Assembly: GCF_947500835.1 (NCBI RefSeq)
Contig: NZ_CANMTQ010000003.1
Coordinates: forward strand, 310,001 to 374,000
DNA length: 64,000 nt
Direction: 5' to 3'
From: an uncultured Halomonas sp.
GTDB taxonomy: Bacteria > Pseudomonadota > Gammaproteobacteria > Pseudomonadales > Halomonadaceae
Shown here: positions 34,709 through 43,290 of the stretch, piece by piece
Position numbering within the stretch: the first letter of the stretch is position 1
Layout of the letters: every line of letters begins with the position of its first letter
Position numbers and translations under genes: made by a program
Notes under the pieces: model-generated
Told to the model about the DNA's origin: nothing
Database searches by the model: none
Seen by the model: the letters and a program-made list of their open reading frames with translations, nothing else

Positions 34709-35057
34709 GGTGTCTCCACTGAACAAGAGGTTTCTCTTTTGGACATCCGCCTGCGACAAGACAAGTGTCCGAGGATTCTGGATAATGCCGGCACGGCAAC
34801 GAGAAGGTATTAGGCTTTGTCTGAGAAGTCGACGAGCGATGACCAGACAAGGCAAAAATCGACGAAAAGACGGAGTTTACGCGGTGTAAATGAGTACTTT
34901 GAGTCGATTTTTAACGCTGTATGGGCGAGCGCAGGCAGTTTTCAGGCATAGCCCTAGTTCTTTCTAGTGTCGTACCCGTACTCTCCTCAGTGTACGCAAA
35001 GCACCGCATCATTGCATGGACGTTACCACGCGCCAGGACGCTACCCGGGAGACAGTC
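34709..35057. other. Divergent intergenic region pepA / lptF
   Basis: A 349-bp gap holding the promoters of pepA and lptFG and one full copy of the 101-bp structured repeat. Apart from the repeat I see no further gene or recognised operator. Confidence 0.5.
34833..34933 (+). repeat. 101-bp structured intergenic repeat, copy 1
   Basis: Pairs with 38660-38760 (inverted) with no gaps and about 16 differences. Its core is a 10-bp stem AAAAATCGAC (34854-34863) with GTCGATTTTT (34903-34912), enclosing a second hairpin TTTAC-GCGGT-GTAAA. Both ends carry CGAGCG in direct orientation. In the other copy the stem bases change in a compensating manner. Confidence 0.75.
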
Positions 35058-36137
35058 TTGATCATCTTTCGTTATCTGACCCGCGAAATCCTGATCACCA
35101 TGAGCGCCGTTGCCGGCGTATTGCTGTTGGTGATCATGGGCAGCCGCTTCATCCGCTATTTCACGACCGCTGCGGAAGGGGACATTCCGGCCAGCATTCT
35201 TGGCACCCTGATGCTCTTTCATCTACCGGGATTTCTCGAACTGATCCTGCCGTTGGCCTTCTTTCTAGCCATTCTGCTGGCTTACGGGCAGCTCTATCTC
35301 AATAGCGAAATCACAGTGCTGGTGGCCTGCGGTATCAGTCCCAACCGGTTGTTGCAGGTCACCATGTTGCCGACGGTGCTGATCACGATCCTGGTGGGAC
35401 TGTGCAGCCTGTGGCTGAGCCCATCCGGCGCACGATATAACGAAATTTTGATCGAGGAGCAGCAAAGCCGCCTGGACTTTTCGGTACTGGCGCCCGGGCG
35501 TTTTCAGGATTTCGGCGATGGGCGTACCGCCTACATCGAAGACTTGAACAGCGACCGAACACGTATGCAAGGCGTTTTAATCAGTGAGCGTCAACAGCGC
35601 GATGATGGAACTCCCGAAACCGTGGTGACCCGGGCCAACAGCGGCTATCAAACCGTTGATGACGATACCGGCAGTCGTTTTCTGGTGCTGGCGAATGGGG
35701 AGCGCTACAGCGTCGAGCCTGGACGTACCCAGGCGGAACGACTGGAGTTCGATACCTACGCTGTGCGGCTGTCCCGGGCCACAGAAATGAATGATCTCGA
35801 GGATGTCGAATACCTCACCACCCCGCAGCTGGTGGCGGTGGATACTCTCGAGGCCTGGGCACAGCTGCAATGGCGCATCAGTCTACCGCTGACGGTGCCG
35901 ATACTGGCCTTGCTGGCATTGCCCCTGGCCAAGGTCAATCCTCGCCAAGGTCGATTTGCCAAATTGCTGCCAGCAATTTTCCTGCATATCAGCTATTTGA
36001 GCCTGCTGCTAGCCGCCCTGGACGCGATCGGTCGAGGAATACTGCCTGCCATCGTCGGCATGTGGCCCATCCACCTGGGATACTTCCTGCTTGGCCTGTG
36101 GCTCACACGGCGGTCGCAGCTAAGGGGCATGCGCTAA
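35058..36137 (+). CDS. lptF: LPS export ABC transporter permease LptF
   Basis: One of the two permeases of the LptBFGC complex that extracts lipopolysaccharide from the inner membrane. The 359-aa protein has the LptF/G layout: helices in the first 115 residues (FRYLTREILITMSAVAGV, LPGFLELILPLAFFLAILLAYG), a periplasmic beta-jellyroll (about 130-265), and three C-terminal helices. I choose TTG 35058 because GGGAG (35047-35051) sits 6 nt upstream and homologues begin MIIFRYL; the ATG at 35016 would add 14 non-homologous residues. The stop overlaps the lptG start (TAATG). Confidence 0.94.
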   Translation: MIIFRYLTREILITMSAVAGVLLLVIMGSRFIRYFTTAAEGDIPASILGTLMLFHLPGFLELILPLAFFLAILLAYGQLYLNSEITVLVACGISPNRLLQVTMLPTVLITILVGLCSLWLSPSGARYNEILIEEQQSRLDFSVLAPGRFQDFGDGRTAYIEDLNSDRTRMQGVLISERQQRDDGTPETVVTRANSGYQTVDDDTGSRFLVLANGERYSVEPGRTQAERLEFDTYAVRLSRATEMNDLEDVEYLTTPQLVAVDTLEAWAQLQWRISLPLTVPILALLALPLAKVNPRQGRFAKLLPAIFLHISYLSLLLAALDAIGRGILPAIVGMWPIHLGYFLLGLWLTRRSQLRGMR

Positions 36138-37201
36138 TGATTACAGATCGTCTCGACCGATACGTCGCCCGCAACGTACTGGCAACCATCTTCGTCGTAC
36201 AGCTGGTGCTGCTGGGACTTGATCTGGTCATTGCCTTCATCAACGATCTAAAGGACGTGGAGGGCGGCTATGGCGCCTTCGATGTGCTGCTTTATCTTGG
36301 TCTACGCCTGCCCTGGCGGTTTTATCAATATGCTCCGGTGGCGGTGTTGATCGGCGCCCTGATAGGGCTGGGAAGCATGGCCTCGAACAATGAGCTGACG
36401 ATAATGCGGGCTTCCGGGCGCTCCTTGCTACGTATTCTCTGGAGTGCGATGCAGCCGATCCTCCTGGTGATCATCACCGTGCTGCTGATGGCGGAATTCG
36501 TGACCCCGCGCACGGAGCAGTTCGCCCAGGCCTGGCGCCTGGAGCAGTTGAGCGGCAAGGGCGCGGTGGTTACCCAGCGTGGCGGTTGGCAGCGTGAAGG
36601 GAGCACCTTCTATCGATTTGGCGCCATCCGGGCGGACGATACGGTCATCGATCTGACCCGCTATCGTTTCGATGGCAAGCGCCTGGAAGAAGCCACTCAT
36701 GCAGAGCGCGCCGTCTGGGAGAACGATCATTGGGAGTTGCTGAATGTCGATATCACGCGCTTTTCCGAGCAGCGCACCGACACCGAGCATCATGCCCGCC
36801 TTGGCTGGAATACCGATCTGACCCCCGCGCAGCTCAACCGTTTGTTACGGGATGTGGAAAGTCAGGCCCCTAGCGAGCTATGGGCCTATGCGAACTACTT
36901 GAAGAATCAGGACCTGACGCCTACCCAGCCGCTATTGTACTTCTGGCAGAAGATGCTGATGCCGATCACCATGGCGTCTCTGGTGCTGGTGGCGGCTTCC
37001 TTCGTGTTCGGCCCACTGCGCACCGTGGCAGCGGGAACCCGAGTATTCTACGGAGTCATTGTGGGTCTTTCATTCAAGTATCTGCAGGACCTGCTGGCGC
37101 CAGCGTCCACGGTGTTCGGTTTTTCACCGGTCTGGGCGGTGCTTGCGCCGACATTGGCCTGTATCGGCGTGGGGCTTTATTTGTTACGACGCAGCGGCTA
37201 G
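36137..37201 (+). CDS. lptG: LPS export ABC transporter permease LptG
   Basis: Partner permease of LptF (354 aa). It begins MITDRLDRYVARNVLATIF, the typical LptG start, and has the same six-helix plus periplasmic jellyroll architecture; the C-terminus contains FGPLRTVAAGTRVFYGVIVGLSFKYLQDL, a strong LptG motif. Translationally coupled to lptF by a one-base overlap. The longer open frame from 35870 overlaps lptF in another frame and is not real there. Confidence 0.96.
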   Translation: MITDRLDRYVARNVLATIFVVQLVLLGLDLVIAFINDLKDVEGGYGAFDVLLYLGLRLPWRFYQYAPVAVLIGALIGLGSMASNNELTIMRASGRSLLRILWSAMQPILLVIITVLLMAEFVTPRTEQFAQAWRLEQLSGKGAVVTQRGGWQREGSTFYRFGAIRADDTVIDLTRYRFDGKRLEEATHAERAVWENDHWELLNVDITRFSEQRTDTEHHARLGWNTDLTPAQLNRLLRDVESQAPSELWAYANYLKNQDLTPTQPLLYFWQKMLMPITMASLVLVAASFVFGPLRTVAAGTRVFYGVIVGLSFKYLQDLLAPASTVFGFSPVWAVLAPTLACIGVGLYLLRRSG

Positions 37202-37236
37202 GAGGCCAGTCACGATTTGCCACTTAAGGAAAAGCA

Positions 37237-37689
37237 ATGCAACGTTTTGCCAACCTGGATGATGTATGGCCGGCGGGGTTGCCTCGCCGGCTGGGGGCGA
37301 TGCTCTACGATACCCTGGTATTGCTGGCGGTATGGATGCTGGTGGGATTCGTCGCCGTTGCGCTCAATGACGGTGAAGCCAGTGAAAGCCCGCTGTTTCA
37401 CAGTGTGCTGCTGATCGTGACATTCATTTTCTTTGCCTTTTTCTGGATGCGCGGCGGCATGACTCTCGGTATGCAGGCCTGGCGTCTGCGGGTCCAGAGC
37501 CTTGAAGGCAACTCCCTATCGCTGCCGCAATGTCTGGTGCGCTTCATTGCCGCCATGTTCTCCCTGGCGCTGGGAGGCCTGGGCTACTGGTGGATATTGA
37601 TCGACAGCGAGCGGCGCAGCTGGCCGGACATTATTTCCAGTTCGCGAGTCGTGGTGCTGCCCAAGCAGGGGAAACGGAAGAAAGCCTGA
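37237..37689 (+). CDS. RDD family membrane protein
   Basis: Small inner-membrane protein of 150 aa. It starts FANLDDVWPAGLPRRLGAMLYDTLVLLAVWMLVG, with the R...D pattern that names the RDD family, followed by two further helices and WMRGGMTLGMQAWRLRV, then SLPQCLVRFIAAMFSLALGGLGYWWILID. Function is unknown; some members act in Na+/H+ exchange. It lies 35 nt after lptG and is commonly found there in Pseudomonas and Halomonas relatives. Confidence 0.9.
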   Translation: MQRFANLDDVWPAGLPRRLGAMLYDTLVLLAVWMLVGFVAVALNDGEASESPLFHSVLLIVTFIFFAFFWMRGGMTLGMQAWRLRVQSLEGNSLSLPQCLVRFIAAMFSLALGGLGYWWILIDSERRSWPDIISSSRVVVLPKQGKRKKA

Positions 37690-37740
37690 CAGCGCACTTG
37701 AGGGCGCGACAAAAAGCGCGACAAAAGAGTGCTTGCAATC

Positions 37741-37759
37741 CTCTATGCGAATCATTTAC
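37741..37759 (+). promoter_or_regulatory. Possible Fur box upstream of bfd
   Basis: CTCTATGCGAATCATTTAC matches the 19-bp Fur consensus GATAATGATAATCATTATC at 11 positions, nearly all in the right half. It lies 34 nt upstream of bfd. Iron-repressed bfd genes are normal, which adds contextual support; the match alone is weak. Confidence 0.35.
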
Positions 37760-37792
37760 ATTCACTATCAGGACGATAGTGAGGCTGATTCC

Positions 37793-37996
37793 ATGTACGT
37801 ATGCCTATGCAAGCGGGTTTCTGACACCACCATTGAACAGGTCGTGGCCCAGGGCGCCAGGAGCTGGCGTGAAGTGCGGGAGCAAACAGGCTGTGCTACC
37901 CAGTGTGGCAAATGCGCCTGCGTGGGCAAGTCGATCACGCGAGATGCCGTGGCCAAGGAGCTGTTTGGCGATGCGGACCTGTCTTACGCTGTCTAA
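37793..37996 (+). CDS. bfd: Bacterioferritin-associated ferredoxin
   Basis: Bfd (67 aa) carries a [2Fe-2S] cluster and reduces the heme of bacterioferritin to release stored iron. The four cluster ligands C4, C6, C38 and C41 are in place (MYVCLCKRVSD, TQCGKCACVG), and the length equals that of known Bfd. ATG 37793 is chosen over the upstream frame extension because the Cys motif starts at residue 4 in the family. The bacterioferritin gene follows after 173 nt. Confidence 0.95.
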   Translation: MYVCLCKRVSDTTIEQVVAQGARSWREVREQTGCATQCGKCACVGKSITRDAVAKELFGDADLSYAV

Positions 37997-38169
37997 CTAC
38001 GGAATATTCCTCACTTTCATTGGCATTCGATAACTCCTCGCGAATGCGATGAAATCTTCATAACTAGCTGTCATCATTGGACTTTTTTTCGATTCTGGGC
38101 GATACTTCTCCGGTCGTGAGCGCGTGGGCACACATTTCCTGCGCCTATAAAAAAATGAAGGAGATCCCC

Positions 38170-38643
38170 ATGAAAGGCGATGCCAAGGTTATCGAACATC
38201 TCAATATCATATTGGGTAATGAGCTGGTCGCGATCAATCAGTATTTTCTACACGCCAAGATGTACAAGGACTGGGGCCTGAAGGCATTGGCAAAGTGGGA
38301 ATACGATGAGTCCATCGAAGAAATGAATCACGCCGATAAGCTGATCGAGCGTATCCTGTTTCTCGAAGGGCTGCCCAACCTCCAGGATCTGGGCAAGCTG
38401 CATATCGGTGAGCATACCCGGGAAATGCTCGAAAGCGATCTGGCGGCGGAGCACAAGGGCCGCAAGGATCTGATCGAGGCCATCGCCTACTGCGAGCAGG
38501 TGAAAGACTACGTCAGTCGCGATCTATTCCGCCATATCCTCGCTGACGAGGAAGAGCATATCGACATGCTCGAGACCGAGCTGAGCCTGATGGATAAGGT
38601 GGGTGTGGAGAATTATCTGCAGAAGCAGATGCGCGAAGCCTGA
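38170..38643 (+). CDS. bfr: Bacterioferritin
   Basis: Iron-storage subunit (157 aa) of the 24-mer nanocage. Ferroxidase ligands E18, E51 and H54, Tyr25, and later the Glu/His of [12 protein letters not shown] are present; M52 supplies the axial heme ligand, so this is a heme-binding subunit. AAGGAG just upstream supports ATG 38170; the longer frame from 38077 lacks homology. Works with the Bfd encoded just upstream. Confidence 0.97.
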   Translation: MKGDAKVIEHLNIILGNELVAINQYFLHAKMYKDWGLKALAKWEYDESIEEMNHADKLIERILFLEGLPNLQDLGKLHIGEHTREMLESDLAAEHKGRKDLIEAIAYCEQVKDYVSRDLFRHILADEEEHIDMLETELSLMDKVGVENYLQKQMREA

Positions 38644-38659
38644 TGGCCTCAAAACCAGC

Positions 38660-38760
38660 TGCGCTCGACCATGCGGCGTTAAAAATCAGCTCAATATACT
38701 CATTTACAACACGTAAACTCCGTTATATCGCTGATTTTTGCCTTGCCTGGTCTTCGCTCG
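38660..38760 (-). repeat. 101-bp structured intergenic repeat, copy 2
   Basis: Inverted relative to the copy at 34833-34933 and ungapped along 101 bp. On the minus strand the stem reads AAAAATCAGC with GCTGATTTTT, compared with AAAAATCGAC/GTCGATTTTT in copy 1; the inner hairpin TTTAC-GTGTT-GTAAA is kept. It lies between bfr and the terminator before purK. Confidence 0.75.
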
Positions 38761-38800
38761 CTTGGTTTTGGAAATAGCAGAACGTATCTTGCTTACAAGA

Positions 38801-38830
38801 AGAAGGCGCCCTTTGAAGGCGCCTTCTTTC
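38801..38830. terminator. Bidirectional terminator between bfr and purK
   Basis: AGAAGGCGCC-CTTTGAA-GGCGCCTTCT forms a 10-bp stem. T-rich tails exist on both strands (TTCGTT on plus; TTCTT on minus), fitting the convergent bfr and purK genes. Confidence 0.75.
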
Positions 38831-38864
38831 GTTAGGGACCGCTCTGAGCTCTTTCAAGGCGCTC

Positions 38865-39959
38865 TTAGCCCAAGTCGTTGACCAGCAGCTTCTCCACGGC
38901 TTCGATGCGCTCAGCGAGCTGTTCGTTACTGGAGGCCAGTACGGTGATATGACCGATCTTGCGCCCGGGCCGCGGCGCCTTGCCGTAATCGTGCCAACGA
39001 GTGCCAGATATTTTAAGTACCGCATCCCGCTCGGGAAGAGCACCGATCACGTTGAGCATGGCACAAGGCACCAGGCGCTTCGTCGTTCCCAAGGGTAGAC
39101 CCGCCACCGCGCGCAGATGATTCTCGAACTGGCTGGTGGCGGCGCCCTCGATGCTCCAGTGCCCTGAATTATGCACCCTCGGGGCGATTTCATTGGCAAG
39201 CAAGGCATTCTCTACGGCAAAGAATTCAAACGCCATCACGCCAACATAATCGAGTTCCGTCAGCACCCGGCTGATGTAATCCTCCGCCAAGGCTTGCAAC
39301 GGGTGGCCCGGGTCCGGGATGGAGCAATGCAGCATGCCCTGGCGATGTTCGTTGCGCGAAAGTGGCCAAGTGCGGGTTTCACCGTCACGGCCACGTACCG
39401 CAATCGCCGAGACCTCATGATCGAAATCGACGAACCCTTCGAGTACCAGAGGCACCGCACCCAATTCGTCAAAGGCGTCGCTGACATCCTCCGGTTCCCG
39501 CAGCACCTTTTGGCCCTTGCCGTCATAGCCCAAAGTGCGAGTCTTGAGCACCGCGGGCAGCCCAATTTCGGCAACGGCGTCATCGAGATCCCCCTGGCTA
39601 TCGATTCTGGCAACCGGCGGCAGGGGAATGTCCAATGAGCGAAACAGCGACTTTTCAGCCCAGCGATCCTGGGCGGTTGCAAGCGCCTTGGCCGGGGGGA
39701 AGGCCGGACACTGGGCGGCCAGTCGCGCTACCGCATCGGCTTTGATGTTCTCGAATTCAAAGGTCACCACGTCGCTGGCCTGGGCAAGGGATTCGAGCGC
39801 TGCGCTGTCGTTCCAGTCCGCTTGAATATGCCGGCCATGCAGCGCCGCGCAGGCGGAGTCCGTTGGATCGAGAAAGGTAAAACGGGCGTCGAATCCTGCA
39901 CCGGCTTCCGCCATCATGCGGCCCAGCTGGCCGCCCCCCACAACGCCTATGCGTAGCAT
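38865..39959 (-). CDS. purK: N5-carboxyaminoimidazole ribonucleotide synthase
   Basis: ATP-grasp enzyme (364 aa) that carboxylates AIR to N5-CAIR in purine synthesis. N-terminal LRIGVVGGGQLGRMMAEAG is the PurK nucleotide-binding start; ATP-grasp motifs include VLKTRTLGYDGKGQ, VLEGFVDFDHEVSAI and NEIAPRVHNSGHWSIEG. Follows purE by 12 nt in one operon, so the product passes straight to PurE. Confidence 0.96.
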   Translation of the reverse strand: MLRIGVVGGGQLGRMMAEAGAGFDARFTFLDPTDSACAALHGRHIQADWNDSAALESLAQASDVVTFEFENIKADAVARLAAQCPAFPPAKALATAQDRWAEKSLFRSLDIPLPPVARIDSQGDLDDAVAEIGLPAVLKTRTLGYDGKGQKVLREPEDVSDAFDELGAVPLVLEGFVDFDHEVSAIAVRGRDGETRTWPLSRNEHRQGMLHCSIPDPGHPLQALAEDYISRVLTELDYVGVMAFEFFAVENALLANEIAPRVHNSGHWSIEGAATSQFENHLRAVAGLPLGTTKRLVPCAMLNVIGALPERDAVLKISGTRWHDYGKAPRPGRKIGHITVLASSNEQLAERIEAVEKLLVNDLG

Positions 39960-39971
39960 TCAGGCCTCCGG

Positions 39972-40466
39972 TCAATCGTCTTGGCTGGGATCGGGATGAT
40001 CGAGCACTCGCCGGGTCTGCTCGCGGCGATACTGCTCGAGTGCTTCGCGCACCTCGGGATACTTGTTGCCCAGAATGGCGGCGGCAAGCAGGGCGGCATT
40101 GATGGCGCCGGCGCGGCCGATGGCCAGGGTGCCGGTCGGAATGCCCGCGGGCATCTGCACGATGGACAGCAGCGAATCCACGCCGCTGAGCATGCTTGAC
40201 TGTACCGGCACGCCCAGTACCGGCAGGCAAGTCTTGGCCGCGGCCATGCCGGGCAGATGAGCGGCCCCGCCGGCGCCGGCGATGATCACCTCGAGGCCGC
40301 GCCCGGCGGCGCTTTCCGCGTAATCGAACAAAAGATCCGGGGTGCGATGAGCGGAAACCACCTTGATTTCATGCTCGATACCTAACGTGTCGAGGGTTTC
40401 GGCGGTATGGCACATGGTGGCCCAATCCGACTTCGACCCCATGATGACGCCTACCCGTGCGCTCAT
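39972..40466 (-). CDS. purE: N5-carboxyaminoimidazole ribonucleotide mutase
   Basis: Class I PurE (164 aa) converting N5-CAIR to CAIR. Motifs [29 protein letters not shown] and [14 protein letters not shown] are all typical. First gene of the purEK operon. I looked for a PurR operator in the 144 nt upstream and did not see a convincing one. Confidence 0.97.
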   Translation of the reverse strand: MSARVGVIMGSKSDWATMCHTAETLDTLGIEHEIKVVSAHRTPDLLFDYAESAAGRGLEVIIAGAGGAAHLPGMAAAKTCLPVLGVPVQSSMLSGVDSLLSIVQMPAGIPTGTLAIGRAGAINAALLAAAILGNKYPEVREALEQYRREQTRRVLDHPDPSQDD

Positions 40467-40610
40467 GATGCCTCCGTTTGATCGTCTGCCGCATCCGTTA
40501 TACCCCCCGGAGTTATCGGCCTGATCGTTACCAGTTGTTGAAAGAAGCGCCGCAGTATATCAGCGGATATCATCCGCGACACCACGACGCTTGTTTTCAA
40601 GACCCTGTCG

Positions 40611-42131
40611 TCAGGTGCCGGAGCAGACCGCCGGCTGCTGGGAATACCACTGCCCCGGCTCGCCTTCATACAGTGTCACCGGCGACCAGCTGTTGTAAGC
40701 AAAGCCGATATCCTGCTGGTCGGTTTTCGATAGCGCCCGCAGGTTGAAAAGCCCCCCGGCAATGGCGCGACCGGCATTGATATGGGCAAGCGGTGGGGCA
40801 TCGACGGTGGCGCAGGAGGCGCTTGGTACATCAGGGTCGAATACCCGCACGCTGCGCTGGGCCGTGGTGGTGTTGCCATCGCTATCCGAGGCGGAGAAGG
40901 TGCAGGCGTAATCACCGAGCCGAGACGTGTCCACCTGGCTGCAGTCCGTGGTCACAGGTACCTCGCCATCTTCCGCGTCCTGGGCGCTGGCGCCCGGGTC
41001 GTTGTAGGGAGCATCGAGCGGGACCAGCAGAGGGTTTGCGCCGTTGAGTGTGATTCTCGGTGCGCCCTGGGGAATTGATGCATTGCGTGGGTGACGTTCG
41101 AAGAAGTCCCAAATGATATCCGGATAGCTGGGGCCTTGGCGGATGGCCCACCGGCCTTGATTGCCGCTCTCGCCACCGATCCAGTAGTGGCCGCGATCGG
41201 TATCCCCAGCGCTCGGTGTTGCGCGCGGACCGTCGAAGAAGACGGTTTCGACCAGCGAGCGGCTGGCATCCGAGCCATCCAGGGTATAGCGGCTCTGACG
41301 ACAGCCGTAATTCTGCTCGAAAAACGGCTGGCAGGCCTCTTGTGAAGCAAGCGCCTCATCCGGAGTGTCATGACTTTCATCGCCGAATACTGCCAGTTGG
41401 GCATCCCGCAGATTGCGTCCCGCGGGCTGGATCACCGTGCAGTCGTTGTTGTTCTGCAGCACCAGCAACGGGATGGCGTAGTCATCGTCAAGCTCACCGC
41501 GCATGTCGCTCACCACCTGGCTGACCGGATGGAATGTGGCGAAGCCCGGACATTGCCCGGACAGGGATACCGAGGCGGCATCCTCGCCGTAGGGCAAGCC
41601 CGCGGCGGTGGCGGCAGCGGCCCAGTATTCGTTATGGGTAACGGAGGCGACCACAGCCATGGCGCCGCCGGAGGAAAGCCCGGTGATATAGCGCCGCTCG
41701 GGATCGATGGCAAAGTTGGCTTCGACTTCAAGGGCAATCTGATGCAGATCCTCGGGCTCGCCCATGCCCTCTTGCTGGTGCTGATCCAACCAGAAGCCCC
41801 AGCAGTTGGTATTGCGCAGCCCGTCGTAGCTGGTAATAAAAGGCGCTACCAGAATGAAGCCATAGCGATCCGCTGCCGCCTTGAGGCCCCAGTCGTCGAG
41901 CACGTCACTCTCGGTCTGTTGACAGCCATGCAGCGCCATGACCATGGGCGCAGGGCGGGTAAGGCCATCGGGTACGTAGACTTGGTAATTGCGCTCCCGA
42001 GAGCCTGAATAGCCTTGAGCATCCAGGGTGGCGCTTGAGAGGGTGCCGGCCTGAACCGGCGCGCAGAGAAGGAATATAAGGATTGCGATCAGATCGCGTC
42101 CCCACAGGGCGAGGGAGGAATAAGCAGGCAT
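40611..42131 (-). CDS. Secreted PHB-depolymerase-family esterase with Ig-like C-terminal domain
   Basis: Extracellular serine esterase of 506 aa. A signal peptide (about 1-28, ending PVQA) precedes an alpha/beta hydrolase of the PHB depolymerase type: oxyanion region MVMALHGCQQTE, nucleophile in TGLSSGGAMA, catalytic His in DRGHYWIGG. Numerous Cys suggest disulphides. After about residue 370 there is an Ig-like/HYR-type domain (ITLNGANPLLVPLDAPYNDPGASAQD is the start) and a short tail SPVTLYEGEPGQWYSQQP. It probably hydrolyses extracellular polyhydroxybutyrate or related esters; substrate is inferred from family. Confidence 0.85.
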   Translation of the reverse strand: MPAYSSLALWGRDLIAILIFLLCAPVQAGTLSSATLDAQGYSGSRERNYQVYVPDGLTRPAPMVMALHGCQQTESDVLDDWGLKAAADRYGFILVAPFITSYDGLRNTNCWGFWLDQHQQEGMGEPEDLHQIALEVEANFAIDPERRYITGLSSGGAMAVVASVTHNEYWAAAATAAGLPYGEDAASVSLSGQCPGFATFHPVSQVVSDMRGELDDDYAIPLLVLQNNNDCTVIQPAGRNLRDAQLAVFGDESHDTPDEALASQEACQPFFEQNYGCRQSRYTLDGSDASRSLVETVFFDGPRATPSAGDTDRGHYWIGGESGNQGRWAIRQGPSYPDIIWDFFERHPRNASIPQGAPRITLNGANPLLVPLDAPYNDPGASAQDAEDGEVPVTTDCSQVDTSRLGDYACTFSASDSDGNTTTAQRSVRVFDPDVPSASCATVDAPPLAHINAGRAIAGGLFNLRALSKTDQQDIGFAYNSWSPVTLYEGEPGQWYSQQPAVCSGT

Positions 42132-42223
42132 GAGTCATCCTTGAATGCTGCGTGAATCAGTCTTCAGCATCGTCCCTTTCCTGCAGTCTGCCAACGTTTC
42201 ATTGATGACGGCAGTGAAAAATA

Positions 42224-42457
42224 TTATTTGAAAGCGACTTCCAGCTCGAAGCGTGGCAAAGGTTCGCCCTGAACCTCGACGGTCTCGCCAAACATGCCAA
42301 GCGGACGTACCCATAAACCATAATCGCCGTACAGCGCACGATAGACGACCAGAGGTTCTTCGGTTTCACTGTGGTGAGCCAGTCCGATGACCTCGTAGCT
42401 CTGCCCCTTGTAGTGACGATAGATGCCCGGTACGAGGCGGGGGTGTTCATTATTCAT
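42224..42457 (-). CDS. DUF1653 domain protein
   Basis: A 77-residue cytosolic protein matching DUF1653: VPGIYRHYKGQSYEVIGLAHHSETEEPLVVYRALYGDYGLWVRPLGMF, almost the full family signature. Function unknown. The start ATG 42457 overlaps the end of tcdA by 8 nt, which suggests translational coupling. The longer open frame above it is antisense-like reading through tcdA and is rejected. Confidence 0.9.
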   Translation of the reverse strand: MNNEHPRLVPGIYRHYKGQSYEVIGLAHHSETEEPLVVYRALYGDYGLWVRPLGMFGETVEVQGEPLPRFELEVAFK

Positions 42458-43271
42458 CGCAAGACTCCTTGGCAGCCGCCAGCCGTGCCAGCGTGCGAGA
42501 CGCGGCGACGAAGCCAAAGCTGCCGGTGACGAAGGTCGCAGCGCCGAAACCGCTGGCGCAGTCGAGACGGGTAACCTCGCCGTTGCCGGGTTTTTGAAGA
42601 CAGACTTCGCCGTCGCTCCCGGGATAGACCAGCTGCTCATCAGAATAGACGCATTCCACGCCAAAGCGTCTTTTTGGATTGCGCGAAAAACCAAAATCCC
42701 GCCGCAGCCGGGAACGTACCTTGGCCAGCAGCGGGTCGTGCTCCGTGCGGGTCAGATCAGCTACCTGGATGCGGGTTGGATCGGTCTGGCCCCCTGCAGC
42801 TCCGGTGACCGTCAGCCGGATCTTGCGACGCTTGCACCAGGCGATCAGCGCGGTCTTGGCCACCACGCTATCGATGGCATCAATGAGATGATCCGTGTCC
42901 TCGGGGAGGCGCTCGGCGAGATTTTTCGGTGTGACGAAGGCCGTATCCGCCGCCACTTCGATAGCCGGATTGATGGCTTGGCAACGCTCGGCCAGTACCT
43001 CGACCTTGGGACGACCGATAGTGTCGTCCAGGGCATGCAGCTGGCGATTGATGTTGGAGACACAGACATCGTCGAGATCGATCAGCGTCAACTTGCCGAT
43101 GCCCGCTCGCGCCAGCGCCTCCACCGCCCAGCTGCCGACGCCGCCAACACCCACGACGACCACATGAGATCGACGAAAGCGCTCCGCGGCACGGGTGCCG
43201 TAAAGCCTGCGAATGCCGCCGAAGCGCAAATCGTAATCGTCGGCGATGGGGGCGGGTTCAAAAGGATTCAT
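42450..43271 (-). CDS. tcdA: tRNA threonylcarbamoyladenosine dehydratase
   Basis: TcdA/CsdL (273 aa) cyclises t6A37 to ct6A in tRNAs reading ANN codons. It is an E1-like adenylating enzyme: VVVVGVGGVGSWAVEALARAG nucleotide fold, LIDLDDVCVSNINRQLHAL, DAIDSVVAKTALI and a C-terminal GSFGFVAAS helix. The frame extends 37 codons upstream of MNPFEPAPIADD without homology. Together with TrmO in this window, which methylates t6A, two t6A-modifying enzymes are encoded here. Confidence 0.94.
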   Translation of the reverse strand: MNPFEPAPIADDYDLRFGGIRRLYGTRAAERFRRSHVVVVGVGGVGSWAVEALARAGIGKLTLIDLDDVCVSNINRQLHALDDTIGRPKVEVLAERCQAINPAIEVAADTAFVTPKNLAERLPEDTDHLIDAIDSVVAKTALIAWCKRRKIRLTVTGAAGGQTDPTRIQVADLTRTEHDPLLAKVRSRLRRDFGFSRNPKRRFGVECVYSDEQLVYPGSDGEVCLQKPGNGEVTRLDCASGFGAATFVTGSFGFVAASRTLARLAAAKESCDE

Positions 43272-43290
43272 GAGGACTCGATGGATCTGG

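Noticed and set aside
35870..36136. Extended lptG frame starting inside lptF
   Set aside because: The extra 89 residues are an out-of-frame reading of lptF; LptG homology starts at MITDRLDRY.
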